Below are positions 21,536-34,359 of a stretch of 64,000 nt of DNA, piece after piece. Where the stretch lies: positions 3,536,501 to 3,600,500 of the forward strand of contig OZ018412.1 in the NCBI GenBank assembly GCA_963969595.1, read 5' to 3'. The notes under the pieces were generated by a model. That model saw only the letters and a program-made list of their open reading frames with translations. It did not search any database and was not told the DNA's origin. Every line of letters begins with the position of its first letter. Positions within the stretch are counted from its first letter, which is position 1. Made by a program: the position numbers and the translations under genes. The stretch is from Neckera pumila (Eukaryota; Streptophyta; Bryopsida; Hypnales; Neckeraceae).

Positions 21536-24500
21536 TTAACCCGTAAATGCCCTAGCTAGTAGACTAAAAGTGTCCTAACATAGTTTCAGGTTCAATTCAA
21601 AGTGTTGTAACTTCTGCATTTGATGTTTGAATTCAATAAAACTTGTTGGAAAATTTGCACTCTCTCTTCTAGTTTGTGTGGTAAAATTTTCAGATCAATC
21701 CAAGATGTAATGATTTTTTGTAAGCCAATCAAAGTTCACAGGTTCAATTTGAGTTCACCAAATTGCATTTGATGGCTGCAACTTTGGAGGCTTGTATCTC
21801 CTTCATCCAAAGTTCTTTTTCAATAAAATATGTTGGATTATGTTTTGCTTGCAATCTAGTTACTATAATTTTTTTTTATGTCAATCCAAGTTTTTTTGAA
21901 TGTTTGGGAGCAGTTTGAAGTTCAAAATCCAGGCATTTTTGGATTACAATAAGCTTTGGCGGCTTGTTTCTTCTCCACACAATGTCTATTTTTAATATTT
22001 TTTGGGAAAAGTTGCGCATACTAGTCTAGTTTATGTGGCTAAAATTTCATATCAATCCAAGAAGTTATAAGTGACTCAGGATTTTTTTAGTAGAGGAGGT
22101 TCAATCTTAGATGTGTTTTTTGCAACTTTTCTTGCTATTTTGTTACATTTCAAAGCCATTTTGCAAACACAATGACTCAAGTGAATGATATTTTCTTTCA
22201 CCAATGTGTTTGTCAATTGGTTTTGAAGTACCTTATAGTTTCAACTTTTTTTCATTCAACTCAGTAGGTCTAAGAATTGAATTTCATCTCCAAATGTGTT
22301 GCTAGGAAAATTTCAACATTGAAACATTATAATCTTGCAATCTATGTTGCCAAATGACTCCAAATTTGATTCACATCATCCACAACACGTCAGGGTTTTG
22401 TTTTTCATTTTTAATGAAGTGCCAAAGTGGCAATATTAAATGTTATAGTGGTGCTCCAAACTCCAACATTCATCCACATATTGGATAGAAAATATCATAT
22501 TAGAACATATCACATATCCATAATTCAATTTTCATCCACAATTTGGCGATTTATCTATGAATTTTTTTTATTCAAAGTTTTCTGGCGATTTTCCACCTTT
22601 TTAGTACCATTTTTTTTATAGACGTGGTGCCAGGCCATAAAATTTGGTGCAATTTTGCACTTGATTGCCAGGAAAAAAACCCTACAACACATACACTACA
22701 AGATTGTACAGTTGAGATTTTTATACCTAGGTGATTGCAAGAAACACTTCATGTTTTTGGCTCAAAATGCAGTTTTTGGTCATAGGATTGGCAATACTAT
22801 GTACTACTATGCAGTATTATGTTTCCACAGCGCACCTGCAAATCTCAACTGTCGATTCAGTACTATGTAGTATTATGCAATACTATAGATTGTTGCAAAG
22901 TACTACAGAAGCCACTGGGAGCAGAAAATAGTAGAAAAGGGGTCTGTGCACCTTTTTATTTTTAATAATTAAAAAAAAATCAAAAAATCAAACAAAAAAA
23001 ATCCCTTTTGGCTAGAAAAGATTGCGCTTACATTGCACCAAAAAATTAATGTAGGAAAATTTTTCCCTCTTTGTAACCTTCATGCAAAGGAAGGTCACTT
23101 TGACCCCATGTGGACAACTGACATGTTACTATTTTCATAAAAAATCCTTGTCAATGCTTGTAATGTTAGTAGACCTCCAATATGTCCAATTTTTGGCTTC
23201 AAATTTGTATTTTTGGATAAAAAATAGGACTAAAACCCCCCAAAATGGCCAAAGTAGACATCCAATCGGGGGCAGTTTAAAAATAGTAAACTAATTTAAA
23301 AAAATTTGAAAAAATTACTCAATGTTTGAAACTACCATATATACCTTCCTTCTAAATTTCATGCCAAATGGACAAACAATGCAAAAGTTATGAGCAAAAA
23401 TCTACATGTCCAAGGACAAGGGGACAAAACATTAGGGGAGATTTGAGGCCTCTAGAAGACTGCAAGTTCCCCTATGTTCCCAGACTATGGGAACCCAGGG
23501 AAGCTGCTGGCTGATGTGGTCGACACAGTGCCATGTCATTTTCGAAAAAAAAAAAAAAAAAAATTTACTCAAAATGATATTTGAGAAAAAAAAATCTAAC
23601 AGCCCATACCAGTTGTTCACATAATTGGGACAACATTGGAAACGGGCTTGAAACGGTCTTCTAAAAGCCTCAAATGTCTTTTAATGAATAGGACAAGTGT
23701 TTCTTGCAGTCACCCACCTTAGTGACATTTAGATCTATAACACTCCAAAAGTAATGATGTTTTCAAATCATATAGGCCTTGGGCATTAGGAGTTAAGATA
23801 GGAGGTCTATAAAGCATTTGGGCTCTAAAAACGTCCACTTCCTAAAATACTTACAAATACTTCTTTAGAGATATACACAATTAGATTGTGAGTGAGGGGG
23901 TCTTTGTGCAATCACAATGGATAATAATCTTAATCATGGTTCTTAGTAATTCATTGGTTATTTAGACAAGAGATGGAGTGCTTGATTTTTTTTAATGCAT
24001 TTTAATCCCTAAAGTTCCTTGACTTAAAAGAAAAAGAATACTCAAAATGGCACAAAACTATGGCACCTTGGACAAAAATGTTGTAAATAAAATTTTATAA
24101 ATTTTGAAGAACTTCTACCTGTAGGATCTCATTCTTAACTTGTGTTGCAATAACAAATAAAAAATTTAGGTCTTTCAAGTACTGCATGTGTCTTTTTATT
24201 GAATGAAATCCATGTATGCAAAAAAAATTCCTACTTCTCTTAAGGTGATCCAAACAACCCAAAATAGTAGTGCAAAGAAAAACCAAATGAGCCCCAAGAG
24301 CAACATGTTGAAAGTAGTTATTTTTGTGACCTTTCAAGTTTAAAATGAACCTTCATGCAACTTCAACTCATGTAGGTGGAGTGCAACAACACTTTGCTTT
24401 GAAAATTTGCATACTTCTTCCTAACATGGCTCTCTACTTAAATGCAAAGTGAGACCCAAGTATTGTGGCAAAAGTTTGTCACATTAAAAAGGTCAGTCAC

Positions 24501-25477
24501 AAGAGGGAGGAAAGAGTTGAGGCCTTCAATAGGCTTCCAATTTCCATTGAAGATGCCTCCTATCTATTAATGGAGTGGTACTAAGTTCAAAGATAGGAGG
24601 CATCTTCAATTGCTACTAAGGAAGAAGCGCCAAAAACCACCATTTCTTTCTCCTTGCTACCTATGTGGTCAAAAAGATGATTATTTTTGCTAAGAATGTT
24701 AGCCTATTCAAATGATAACCAACCTGGGTAAGTCATTTAATAATTTTTTGACAATATTTTATAAATTTTCAAAGTCAAAAGCATAAGATACTAATTCATG
24801 CCCCCTAGACTCCCTTTAAACTTACACCCTTGTCACACAAAATGCTCAACTTACTCTTATTGGTTGCTCTTGAAACCTTGTAGCGATGGAATGATTGCAA
24901 TAAGAACTTCCAATTTTTGGATATAAATTCATTACATGAAGTGACTTTTTTAGGCTTTCATAGTGTAATTGCTTTAAGTGAGTAAGATGCTTGTTATGGA
25001 TACACTTTTTGTTGGTTTGGGGTAGTCTAGAGACTCTATTGGGCCAATTGAGCAGCACACTTCAAAAATTCATAACAAATGTAACAAATGTCTTGTTCTT
25101 TGGTATGTTGGAACCTTCTTTCACTTTCCAATTAGAAAACATAAAAATTTGAACAATTTCATACTTCGTCAAAAAAATAAAATTTCAATTGCTCATACAT
25201 TCAGTAGCAGTCACTGGTATTGCCTTCCCCAAAGGGAATGATGTGGAATATACCACACCCAATTAGTAACTATAAGGACACTTGGCAAAATTTGTCAGAA
25301 CTCAACTGGGTTCCTGGATCAGTCACAAGGTCACAACTACACATTGGGATCAATGGAAAATTAAATACTTTGAATAAAACTATAAATAAAATAACAAACT
25401 TATTCAAAATGACAATTAATTTATAGAGATCAATTATCTCAAAGCTTGAATTACATCACTTTGATATGATTGTCATT
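21536..25477. other. AT-rich gene-free stretch
   Basis: No gene is recognised. Visible items: an A19 tract near 23545, repeated TACTATG(T/C)A(G/A)TATTATG motifs at 22790-22890, and TTAAGATAGGAGGTCTATAA at 23792, which resembles the left end of the TAAGGTAGGAGG element family. Confidence 0.4.
24546..24610. repeat. Perfect 20-bp hairpin
   Basis: The arms at 24546-24565 and 24591-24610 (ATTGAAGATGCCTCCTATCT and its complement) flank a 25-base loop. The outward-reading arm resembles the AGATAGGAGG end of the TAAGGTAGGAGG elements, so this may be two element ends facing each other. Confidence 0.75.
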
Positions 25478-26115
25478 CATGTTCTGTGCTTTCAAATGAC
25501 AAGAGAAGCTCTTCATATACCCATGGGGTGGTAGGAGGTAGAACAACCCATGTGGGATAAATAAACTAGAATTTGTAGTTTCTCAAGCACATAGTTAAGT
25601 CAAAAACAAAGAAATGTGTTAAAAGTAGAATTCTAGACCTCATTTATGCATAGTAAAATAACTTTTCTCAAAAAACTTGAACTAAAAAAAGTTGGTAAAT
25701 GAAGATAAGCTTCACCTCCAAAAATCTGTTTGGCATTTTGAATCTCCATCAAAATTTATGAACAAATTTGAGAGAGGATTTTTAAAATATTAAAGAATAT
25801 GTTCATTCCAACCCCTCTCTCAAATTTGTTCATAAACTTTGATTGGAGATTCAAAATGCCAAACAGATTTTTGGAGGTGAAGCTTATCTTCATTTACCAA
25901 CTTTTTTTAGTTCAAGTTTTTTGAGAAAAGTTATTTTACTATGCATAAATGAGGTCTAGAATTCTACTTTTAACACATTTCTTTGTTTTTGACTTAACTA
26001 TGTGCTTGAGAAACTACAAATTCTAGTTTATTTATCCCACGTGGGTTGTTCTACCTCCTACCACCCCATGGGTATATGAAGAGCTTCTCTTGTCACTTGA
26101 AAGCACAAAACATGT
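25478..26115. repeat. Long near-perfect inverted repeat, ~300-bp arms
   Basis: The left arm (25478-25777) and right arm (25814-26115) are reverse complements with only scattered differences. Pairs include GAAGCTCTTCATATACCCAT with its complement, and CCAAAAATCTGTTTGGCATT with its complement. The loop is about 36 bases of AT-rich DNA. No open frame is present. Transcription through it would give a long double-stranded RNA. Part of the arm (TTTTTGA.AAAAGTT.TTCTACTATGC.TAAATGAGGTCT) also occurs inside the CACTA-like elements at 44831-46043 and 47336-48768, so it derives from a dispersed repeat. Confidence 0.92.
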
Positions 26116-26810
26116 TACTGATTGCAAATTGTTGTAATGCATTACATATTGGATTCTTTCCCAACATCTTTTTCTAGAAATATTTGTTGATTTGTATGTG
26201 GTCCTAAAGTTAACAAAAGAAAATGGAACATACCATAATGTATTGGCACTATTTTGGTACTCAAGCTTACATTAATTATGTAAGGATGAATTTCGTGGAT
26301 GAGGACTCCAGAGAGGGAAAGGCAGCCTCTCTGAAGGCTACTGAATGTTATGCTCTCCCCATTTCTCACAATGTGTCTGGAAAAAAATTTAAAAATTTTC
26401 AACAATGCCAAACAGGGCAAACCACTCATTCTACCCGTCATACGCTGGTTTTCTTTAGACTATGGATGCAACATCAATCGTTTGGAAAGATGCGGAGAGG
26501 AAAATATCGAGGCTCATCAAAAGCCATTCTACAACAGAAACAAAAGTAGGCCAATGCCTTCAACACTAAACATCCCACTCACTGCGCAAAACAAAAGATA
26601 CACAGAAAAGTATATCTCATCCTTCAGTTGAGCCATAAGTTGGCCCCTTCTGCTCTCGGACGCTCCAACGGTCAAGGGGCAGAGGCTACCTCGTCCGTTG
26701 AGAGCATGGAAAGGGCACAACCCACAACAATTAAAGCTACACCTCATTTTGTACAATTTGCAGACACAAAAGCCAAGAAACCACCAGCAGATGAAAAGTT
26801 CCTACAGAAC
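26116..26810. other. Downstream flank of the reductase gene
   Basis: This is probably the 3' UTR and flank of the reductase on the minus strand. Short frames here on both strands (26142-26441, 26223-26549, 26529-26756) show no family signature. Confidence 0.4.
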
Positions 26811-29800
26811 TCAATTGCTGCCACCTACGTGTATCCCGCACTCTGTCTTCTCCGTCCCATCTGCATTTCTCAGACCCTGCAAAAGACGAACCTCCGTATC
26901 AGTTTCCTAAGTTGCACACAAGAAACTTTCATTATGTTCACAATGTTGCCTAAGACTTGATTACTTCAAATATGAACCGAAAGCAGCTCGTGGCTCAAAA
27001 TTGATAGCATCGAGGGGCACTCTATTTGGGTGATTTGGTGTCAGTTCCCAAGTTTAACCCTGAAACAACAGGCTGGTCTCCGTGGAAATCATCCTTTCTG
27101 GTACCGTTTGAATCATTTGCTTAAAATGAGTCAAGAGCACTCATTGGAGGTCAAACTACTATGCAAGAACTCCCCTTTTCAAAAAGAAATTCCTTTCAAA
27201 CAAAATTCCAAGGATGAACATCTGCACTTCTATTTTAAATAGAAGGATTCTGTCATCCATCGGACACTTTTAGGACGCAGCGTCGTTATAGGGTTAAGTC
27301 GTGACATGCGGTTCCTCTTAACTAAGTTACATCTCAGATAAACTGAAGTGCCGTATACCCAGGTGATTGCCATAAATTCACAAGGAACAGTCGTTGAGCT
27401 ATAGACTACTAATACATTCATTGACAAGCCAACAAGAATGACAGTCACCTGAAAGCGGCCTGAACGTTCTCCTGCATATTCAAACCATTTGTCACGAGAA
27501 ACAGGAACGGTCGACTGCACATCGCCAATGCTTGGAAAGCCTTGGTCGTGAAGAGGATGATAAGGCAACGAATACTTCTTCAAGTAATCCCAGCAATCCC
27601 TGTGACGTCCAGACATACTCAGCTTGGTTAAAGCAATTATGTTTATGAGATTAAATCAATTGCAAGTAGCCATCCCATTTCAGGATTTTATCTAAACAGC
27701 AATAGCAATCTAACAGCCAACTCCTCGTGGTCGAGGTGATGCTTAGCTAACTATCGGGTTATACCTGAACTCCCAGTAGGCAAGAGGCTGCACTTTACTC
27801 ATCTTTCCTCCCTCAAAAACCTGCAAGTTCCCGCTTCAGAAACGTAAAGAAGAATGGATTTTCGAAAACAACTTCACACCAAGTCAATTCTCCGCGAAAC
27901 CCTAGGAATGTACTCAATATAAGTTACCCTCCATTTGATTAGAATGTAGCTGCCGCCATACATGTAACATAAAATTCACCATACAGATCAAGAAAAAGTG
28001 AGATAATTACCACAACCTCAACACATACCACGAGCATGCAGATATCAACTCCAAGTGTGAAGGGAGAAAATGATCTGACAAAGTTAACATACCTCAAGAT
28101 GAGCCCTCTCTGCACCATGATCACGTCTGCGCCCGTTAATCATGGCATCTACCTGGAGTGGCGCACCAGATAATGGTCAAGACTCTATCATAAAGTTAAA
28201 CCAAGTAGCTTATTCCCAGGCACAGTCAACCAGTACTTCACGAGACAAAAATGCTTGCGAACTTTGACTTACCTCCAGTGTCTCCAGAGAACGGCTGAAC
28301 GGCTCGACCTTACAGATGCGGTCATACTCTTCTATATCCTGTAATCCCCATCAGAAAGTTAAGACCATGAACTACCCAAGAGGCTCAACTACATGCATCC
28401 CTTTCATTTGGATACGAAGTGAAACGGTTCTTAAAAAATGATCGACAAACAGCCAAGAAGACGAATCAGCTTACAGTTATGAATAGATCGGATCCGAACT
28501 TGGCGTCATACTCCTCCTTGCTGTTTACATCGGCGGCATGAAACTTGTGTGCCTTGAAACCATACCGCTTCTGCAAGAAACAACGCATCCATAGGTGAGG
28601 TTGACTTAATGCATGCCAGAGGACATAATTGTTGCAGTGCGACGAACTTTATTTCGTGATCTCGAATCTCTTGCTGCGCACTGTAGTCATCACCGACACA
28701 TATCCTGCATGCATTCTGCACACATGTGCTGCACGAAAATAGCATGTAAAAGCAGGATGAGAGCAGATGATTCGAATGTTATGAATGGAATCATATGCTT
28801 ACAACATATGTAGGTTTATATATCTGACCAGAACTAGACAACATACTAAAGAAATAAGCAATGTAAAAAGTTTAAGAGAACCCCAATGTTTCCAATGTAG
28901 CAGACCTACAAGGTCAAGGTCGAAATATTTACCTCCAACTCGCTGAGAAATTGATGTGTCTCGGGGAAGAGATGGAAAGTGTCGATAAAGATAATTTTCA
29001 CGTTTTCACTGGACAGCGCTCCTATCCTACTTAGCAGATCTAAAATAACCTGTACACAGAACAATGTGACGCACGGAAAAAGGAAAATAAGAAGACTGAC
29101 CAAATAAATCCCCGAAGCCTTCTCCTAGCAGATATTACTCCCAAAGCATTCGTGTAGTAATGACTAAATGTGGCAATCCTCAACGGAGAACTATCCCTTT
29201 CACGCAAGAAAGCTCTTGCTACCTCCATTTGCGAACTTGCCAAGAGAAGAAACATCATCGAATCATCAAGTCATACTGTATCAGCAGTAGAACCAGAACT
29301 TGTCGCAACCAAAGGAGAAGAGAGGAAGAGAGATTAAGTTCTAATCGGAATGCATACCACATCACCTGCGATCAAAGCGCACGGAAACGCTGGTCTCTCA
29401 AAGCTTTCCACTGTAATCTTCAAGGTTTCTAACGCTTGTGCCTCTAGGTGCTCCAGTCTAGCATCCCGAGCTTGTTGGTTCCAACTCTCAGTGTCAGTAG
29501 TTACCCCTGAGGTGCTCACAGGCGCAGCACATGCGACAGTCTTCCCTCTTGCGCTAGGCCAACCAGGGCACTGATTTTGCAAGAGAAGAGTTAAAAATGC
29601 ATGTTTTTGCACATCGCATTTCCTGCGCAAAACAGGATAATAAAAATAACCAATTAATACATAAAGGAGGAACCTGGAATCAATAAGAAAGAGACGTAGA
29701 AAGAGACATGGAAATCAATATGCTCACGCTAAGTCAACATATTAGAGATATCCGTTAAGGCCATTCTTAGTTTCCATCAAGTGGTTTTCCTGGGACCTCC

Positions 29801-31087
29801 TAAAAACAAGTGTATTTGATAATTCAATGGAGTGCGCCTTGCTCCTCTAGACTAGCGTAAAACTAGTAACTCAATTTCTTAATCAATTCAAACATTGGAG
29901 GTATACAAATTTTAATTACACATTCATAACATTATTCAAACATCATTATTCAATCATCAGGCAGGCAGGGATGTGTTTGAAAGTCGTTAAGGCTTGTCAA
30001 TGGTTATAATATAGTTATGATAAAGTTATGATATGATGTACCAAATCATCATAAAAGTTTTCTACTCTCTTTCCAACTTAGTCTCACTGTCCTGCAAGAA
30101 TGAGGTTCTATTACGTAGAAAACCTACTTGTTGCAATAGTACGCCTACCTACTGTAACAATACGTTGAATCATATTATACAGATTTAAAGTAGATAATCA
30201 GTTAATTTATCTTTCAAAGTTGTTCAACTAGGAAACAAAATAAAATCTATCCCACTAGACTAAACACGACCTTGCAAATCCATGTGATTGGACCTCTCCA
30301 AGTTATTAAAGCTTGTAGCCAATATTCCACTGAAGAGAAAACACTATTTTGGAGCTCCACTAGATAATCTAGGAAGGCCGACGAGCTAATATAACAGAAA
30401 TCAGAAAATTGTGTCCATGACTACGCTCTGATTCCTGGAAGAAAATAATTTGTCGTGCTCATTTTGAAATACGGAAAGGTTGATGAATTAAGCTATTTGG
30501 TTGTGTCACTATTCCAATTTGAAGAAAGCATGACCAATTCTCAAAAAAAAAATTCCGCAAAACCAGCGTCTCGACATACACCTCTAGCAGAACCTAAGAT
30601 GATAGAAAAAGAATTGATATCCAAAAATCTCAGTCAACAAACCCTACCAGACACCACGAGGTCTCAAAGTCGTCCGAAATCCTCTACAATACCACAATAA
30701 TTCGAATCAAATGCCTCACTGCAGTAGTGAGCGCCACTCCCGAACGGAACTCTCCTCTCCGACCAAGTTCTTAACCGAGGAGCACAATTTCACGCCGAAT
30801 TCCGAAGAATAGCTACAAATCCTCTCTTCCAGAGTTCTCAGCGACTGACAAGTACAAGGAAACATGAAAACCTCAGTCAATTCCTAAGGACGCGCGGATA
30901 ATGAAGGACCATTCGCGCATCCGTGAGCGGAATTCCACGACCAGGATATCAAACGAAAGCTACAAACCTGGGCAATGCGAGAGAGGTTTTCGACGCCGGA
31001 GCCGACGCAGCAAGGCGCTGCGAGGGCACGCACGAACTGAATGTGCGAAGGTGCAGGTCCGCCATAGCCATCGCCATCGCCGTCCAA
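26811..31087 (-). CDS. APR-B: APS/PAPS reductase lacking Fe-S cysteines (APR-B type), 314 aa
   Basis: It reduces activated sulfate (APS or PAPS) to sulfite for plastid sulfur assimilation. Eight exons: 31087-30968, 29570-29358, 29049-28933, 28570-28475, 28338-28273, 28152-28093, 27820-27765 plus 27599-27449, and 26876-26811; all phases agree. Residues 1-60 look like a plastid transit peptide. The reductase core then shows FIDTFHLFPET, YDRICKVEPFSRSLETL, INGRRRDHGAERA, KVQPLAYWEFRDCWDYL, LPYHPLHDQGFPSIGDVQST and the catalytic C-terminal ECGIH. Iron-sulfur reductases have a Cys-Cys pair before RKVxPLxRAL and a GCxPCT pair later; here these are Ile-Cys and GDVQST, so no 4Fe-4S cluster can bind. 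The protein ends at GGSN with no thioredoxin domain, unlike canonical plant APR. This matches the APR-B form described in Physcomitrella and Selaginella. Whether it prefers APS or PAPS cannot be read from sequence. Confidence 0.92.
27060..27229 (-). repeat. Dispersed ~150-180 bp repeat, copy 2, in reductase last intron
   Basis: Read on the minus strand it starts near GCAGATGTTCATCCTTGGAA and continues GTAGTTTGACCTCCAATGAG and TTTTAAGCAAATGATT, like the copy at 21381. It occupies much of the 572 bp intron before the exon that supplies the catalytic ECGIH. Confidence 0.65.
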
Positions 31088-32478
31088 GTGGAATCACAAC
31101 AAGCGTATCAATCGGCGTCGGCTGCCCTTTTCTTTACTATACCCTCAACTAAATTAGTCATCTCGTTAGTGAATTCGATTAGTAAAGTGATTAGTGAGAA
31201 TCTTCGTAGGACCAAGCGGGGGGGAAGCACCTGGACAACCACTTCTCGGGACGTCGTTTCGACGTCTTTTCTCAGGAATCGTTAATTTTGTTTAGTTCCT
31301 AATTTAGGTCTCTTCTCGCTTTCTAAGGTAGAAGCACCTATACCCAACCAGGGTCTGAAACCCGACCTATAGCATGCATGTATTTCCAACCAAAGCTGGA
31401 ACAGGTTTATAATCAAAGATTGGAATGCTTCTTTTGTCTCCTTTTCAATTTTGGAACTAAGAATGTCATGACACATATCCTAAAGTGTTATAAAGTATGC
31501 GGAAAGTAGTGAGTGGGAAAGCAGTCTCTTAATTGATCGGAACTGGAAGACTCTAAACATTGGGTATGGATTCGGCCTACTTTTTGGCTTCCAAAAATCA
31601 CAGTAATTTCAGTTTGGGAATAAAATTACCAAAAAATTACAGTCTCTATATTTCCTATCTTCCTACTTGGGAAAAATTTGCATTGTTTTATATTGTTCAT
31701 GATCTGTTTCAAAATTGCTTAAATGATTGGGTATGGGTGCAATTACCTTACAAAGCATGGTGTTTGAGAGAGTGGTCTTAGGAATAAAATTTAGGTGCAT
31801 TTTTGAACTACTGTAGATTCATTTGGCTAATGGAACAAATTGCAGGTACATTTTTGAACTAGATTCATGTAGTTAATGTTATTTTAATCCTTATCTCTTA
31901 TAATTAATTTTTATCCCTATAAAGATATGGATGTCCAAAAGTGACTGATGGATGATAGAAAATCCTTCTATTTAAAACATAAGTAGATGTTCATCATTGG
32001 AAATTTTGTGCAAAAAGGAGATGTCATGTACAATAGTCGACCTTCCATGAATGATTTTGGATTCTTTTAAGCAAATGATTCTTACAGAATCAAAACAGAT
32101 GATTTTAGTAGTGACCAACTTGTAGTTTTAAGGTTAAAGACCAACGTCTCTATGATTAATATGATGAATTTTTGGCAACTATATGATCACAAACTTTTAA
32201 AATTCACAAAAGAATTTGGACATTTCTAAATTCATGAATTGTGTTGTGAATGTATATTGTATTTAAAGATTGAAACTAAGTTTGTTATATTCTATTCACA
32301 TTTAATTGTGCAACTTCCACACACCAAGTTGTGAATAAATGTGGGTGCATTTAGAAGGCCATTTGTTCTGCAAAGATAACGTCATTAAGAGGATTGAATT
32401 TGTTCCCAAAATATTGAAGAGTTCTTCCCCAGATATGATAGAAACATCCATTAGCATCCTTGCTCCCATTCCTATACC
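31088..32478. other. Intergenic upstream of the reductase
   Basis: Probable promoter of the minus-strand reductase followed by unassigned AT-rich DNA. Copy 3 of the 21381 dispersed repeat lies at about 31983-32135 (+). No gene is recognised; the frame at 31560-31781 has no signature. Confidence 0.45.
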
Positions 32479-33401
32479 TTAACCCCTAAAGTTCCATTGT
32501 CCCCTTGGGGGACAAAATGGATTTCAAGCAGGCTACTACGGCCTCAATATTCATCATTTTTTTTTGAATTTTTTTTGAAGATAGAAAAACACATTAGCTT
32601 TATAATTTTTATTTCAATGGGTGCTCGGGAGCAAAAGTTATGGCATAAAAGGGCTTTTTTTTTGGTGTGGTGGGCAAAAATCTTCTCAAACAAATTTTTT
32701 TTTAAATTTCTTTTAAATTTCTTTTCTCATAGACTGTACTTTTATCTATATGAGAAGATTTGATTAATTCCATTTGGATTTGTTATGTAAAAATGATGGG
32801 TAATCTTATTTTTTGGGCAATTAGAGCATCTTATTGAAAAAATAACTTGTAGGATTCATTTCTGAATGCAATTTAATAATTTCACAATTTTTCAAAAAAA
32901 ATTGTTTGACAAGGCTAAGTTTGATTGCTAAAACAATCTCACTATTGGGATTATAGTGTTTCAATCCCATCTTAGAGCTATCAACGATTTAGTTTTTCTT
33001 TGAATCTTTGACCTACTTCTACTTAACAATTTTTTAAAGAATGAAAATCAAGTGTATTTTTTTTGAATTTTTTTACCAATTCAATTAATTCAATATAAAA
33101 AAAATTAAATTCAAAGCCTGTAGTGCAAATTTTTTTTACAAATGGTGGTCAAAGAGTCATCTGAAATTGCAAGCCGGTGTTCAAGAAAATAAAATTTTCC
33201 AACTTTGAATGCTAATACCTTCTAATCTGTATAGTCAAACTTTATGAAATTTTTACCGCAAGATCTAAGATAAGTTAAGCATAAGATCCTACAATAGATT
33301 CTAAAAAAAAAAAATTCTCTTTTATTAGATGAACACAACAGAACTGACAGTTTTTAGTCGTTTTTGACAAAAAAAAATGGCCTTGGGACTTTAGGGATTA
33401 A
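32479..33401 (+). mobile_element. TTAA-flanked nonautonomous transposon, copy A
   Basis: A TTAA lies on both sides (32479-32482 and 33398-33401). Terminal inverted repeats are CCCCTAAAGTTCC at the left and, reversed, TCCCTAAAGTCCC at the right. A subterminal palindrome GTCCCCTTGGGGGAC sits near the left end. The interior is AT-rich, without coding potential, and matches copy B (43596-44526) in reverse orientation over most of its length, for example GGGCAAT..AGCATCTT.TTGAAAAAATAACTTGTAG. TTAA duplication with CCC-starting repeats is the piggyBac signature, but no transposase is present to confirm the superfamily. Confidence 0.78.
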
Positions 33402-34359
33402 ATTGTCATTACACCTGTCCCTAGACTTCTCATTAATGTGTTCTTGAAATGCTTGGCTTTGATTTGCTGACGCATTTGAAGGACACATACCTAACTCTCA
33501 TTTGCTAACTACTAATTTTTGTTGATTTTGGTTTAGGGTCCACCTATATGACAATTTCAGTGGTCTAGGGAGCCATCTCTTTGAAAAATCATAGAAATTA
33601 TATCCACAACTGAAAAATCTAATTTTTTTTTTCAATATTCATCATTTTCACTCATTAATACTACAAAACTATTAATTTTAAGGAAAGTTGCCTACAACTG
33701 TGCTGAATTGCTTAATATTGACGGTTTTTGCTTAATATTGACGGTTTTGGATGGTTCCACCTTACAGCCACATCAATACCGAAGAAGGTGACGAGGCTGT
33801 TTCTCAAGGTGTTCTGTACTGCCAGTGTAGAAAATATCTGCATAAATAGTACTCCAGGAAGGTTCTGCAGAAAGTGGAATGTGTGGTTGTTGTACCACTA
33901 AGTTAAGAAAGTGGCAAGTGGAATGTAACAAGTCCGGAGGTACGAAAAAATCCATGACATCCTCTCACCCTTGCATACAATTACTGGTGAGACTTCACAA
34001 AGGCTAGACAGCCAAGCGGAAATGTATGCTCAAATGGGTGAGAGCGGACAATGGTGCTATATTTCATACTTCCAAGAAGTAAAAACAAACTCAGTCCTGG
34101 TGTCAGTCTTGAACTTCGAAGGAAGCCAGATTGAAAGGACGAGCATGCTCCTGCACCTCTACAAATACATATCTAACCTCTGCATCATTAAGCTTATCTA
34201 GAATCAGAACACAGGATTGTAGTACAAGGTAGTAACGCCTACCAATCGCTCCACCACTTCCCTAATGGCTGCAGTCGTAGAACTGGAAACGCGCACCATC
34301 ACATCAACTTCTCTACCAAACAAAAAAGAAAAGATATGGCACGTATTCTGACTTACCAG
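33402..34359. other. Intergenic, 3' flank of MTV1-like gene
   Basis: No gene is recognised. An 18-bp direct repeat (GCTTAATATTGACGGTTT) occurs twice at about 33709-33745. The part next to 34359 is probably the 3' UTR of the minus-strand gene. Confidence 0.4.

Noticed and set aside
27000..27240. C-terminal exon of the reductase read directly after the GRFQ exon
   Set aside because: That DNA is a dispersed repeat and gives stops; the true last exon at 26876-26811 supplies ECGIH in phase.
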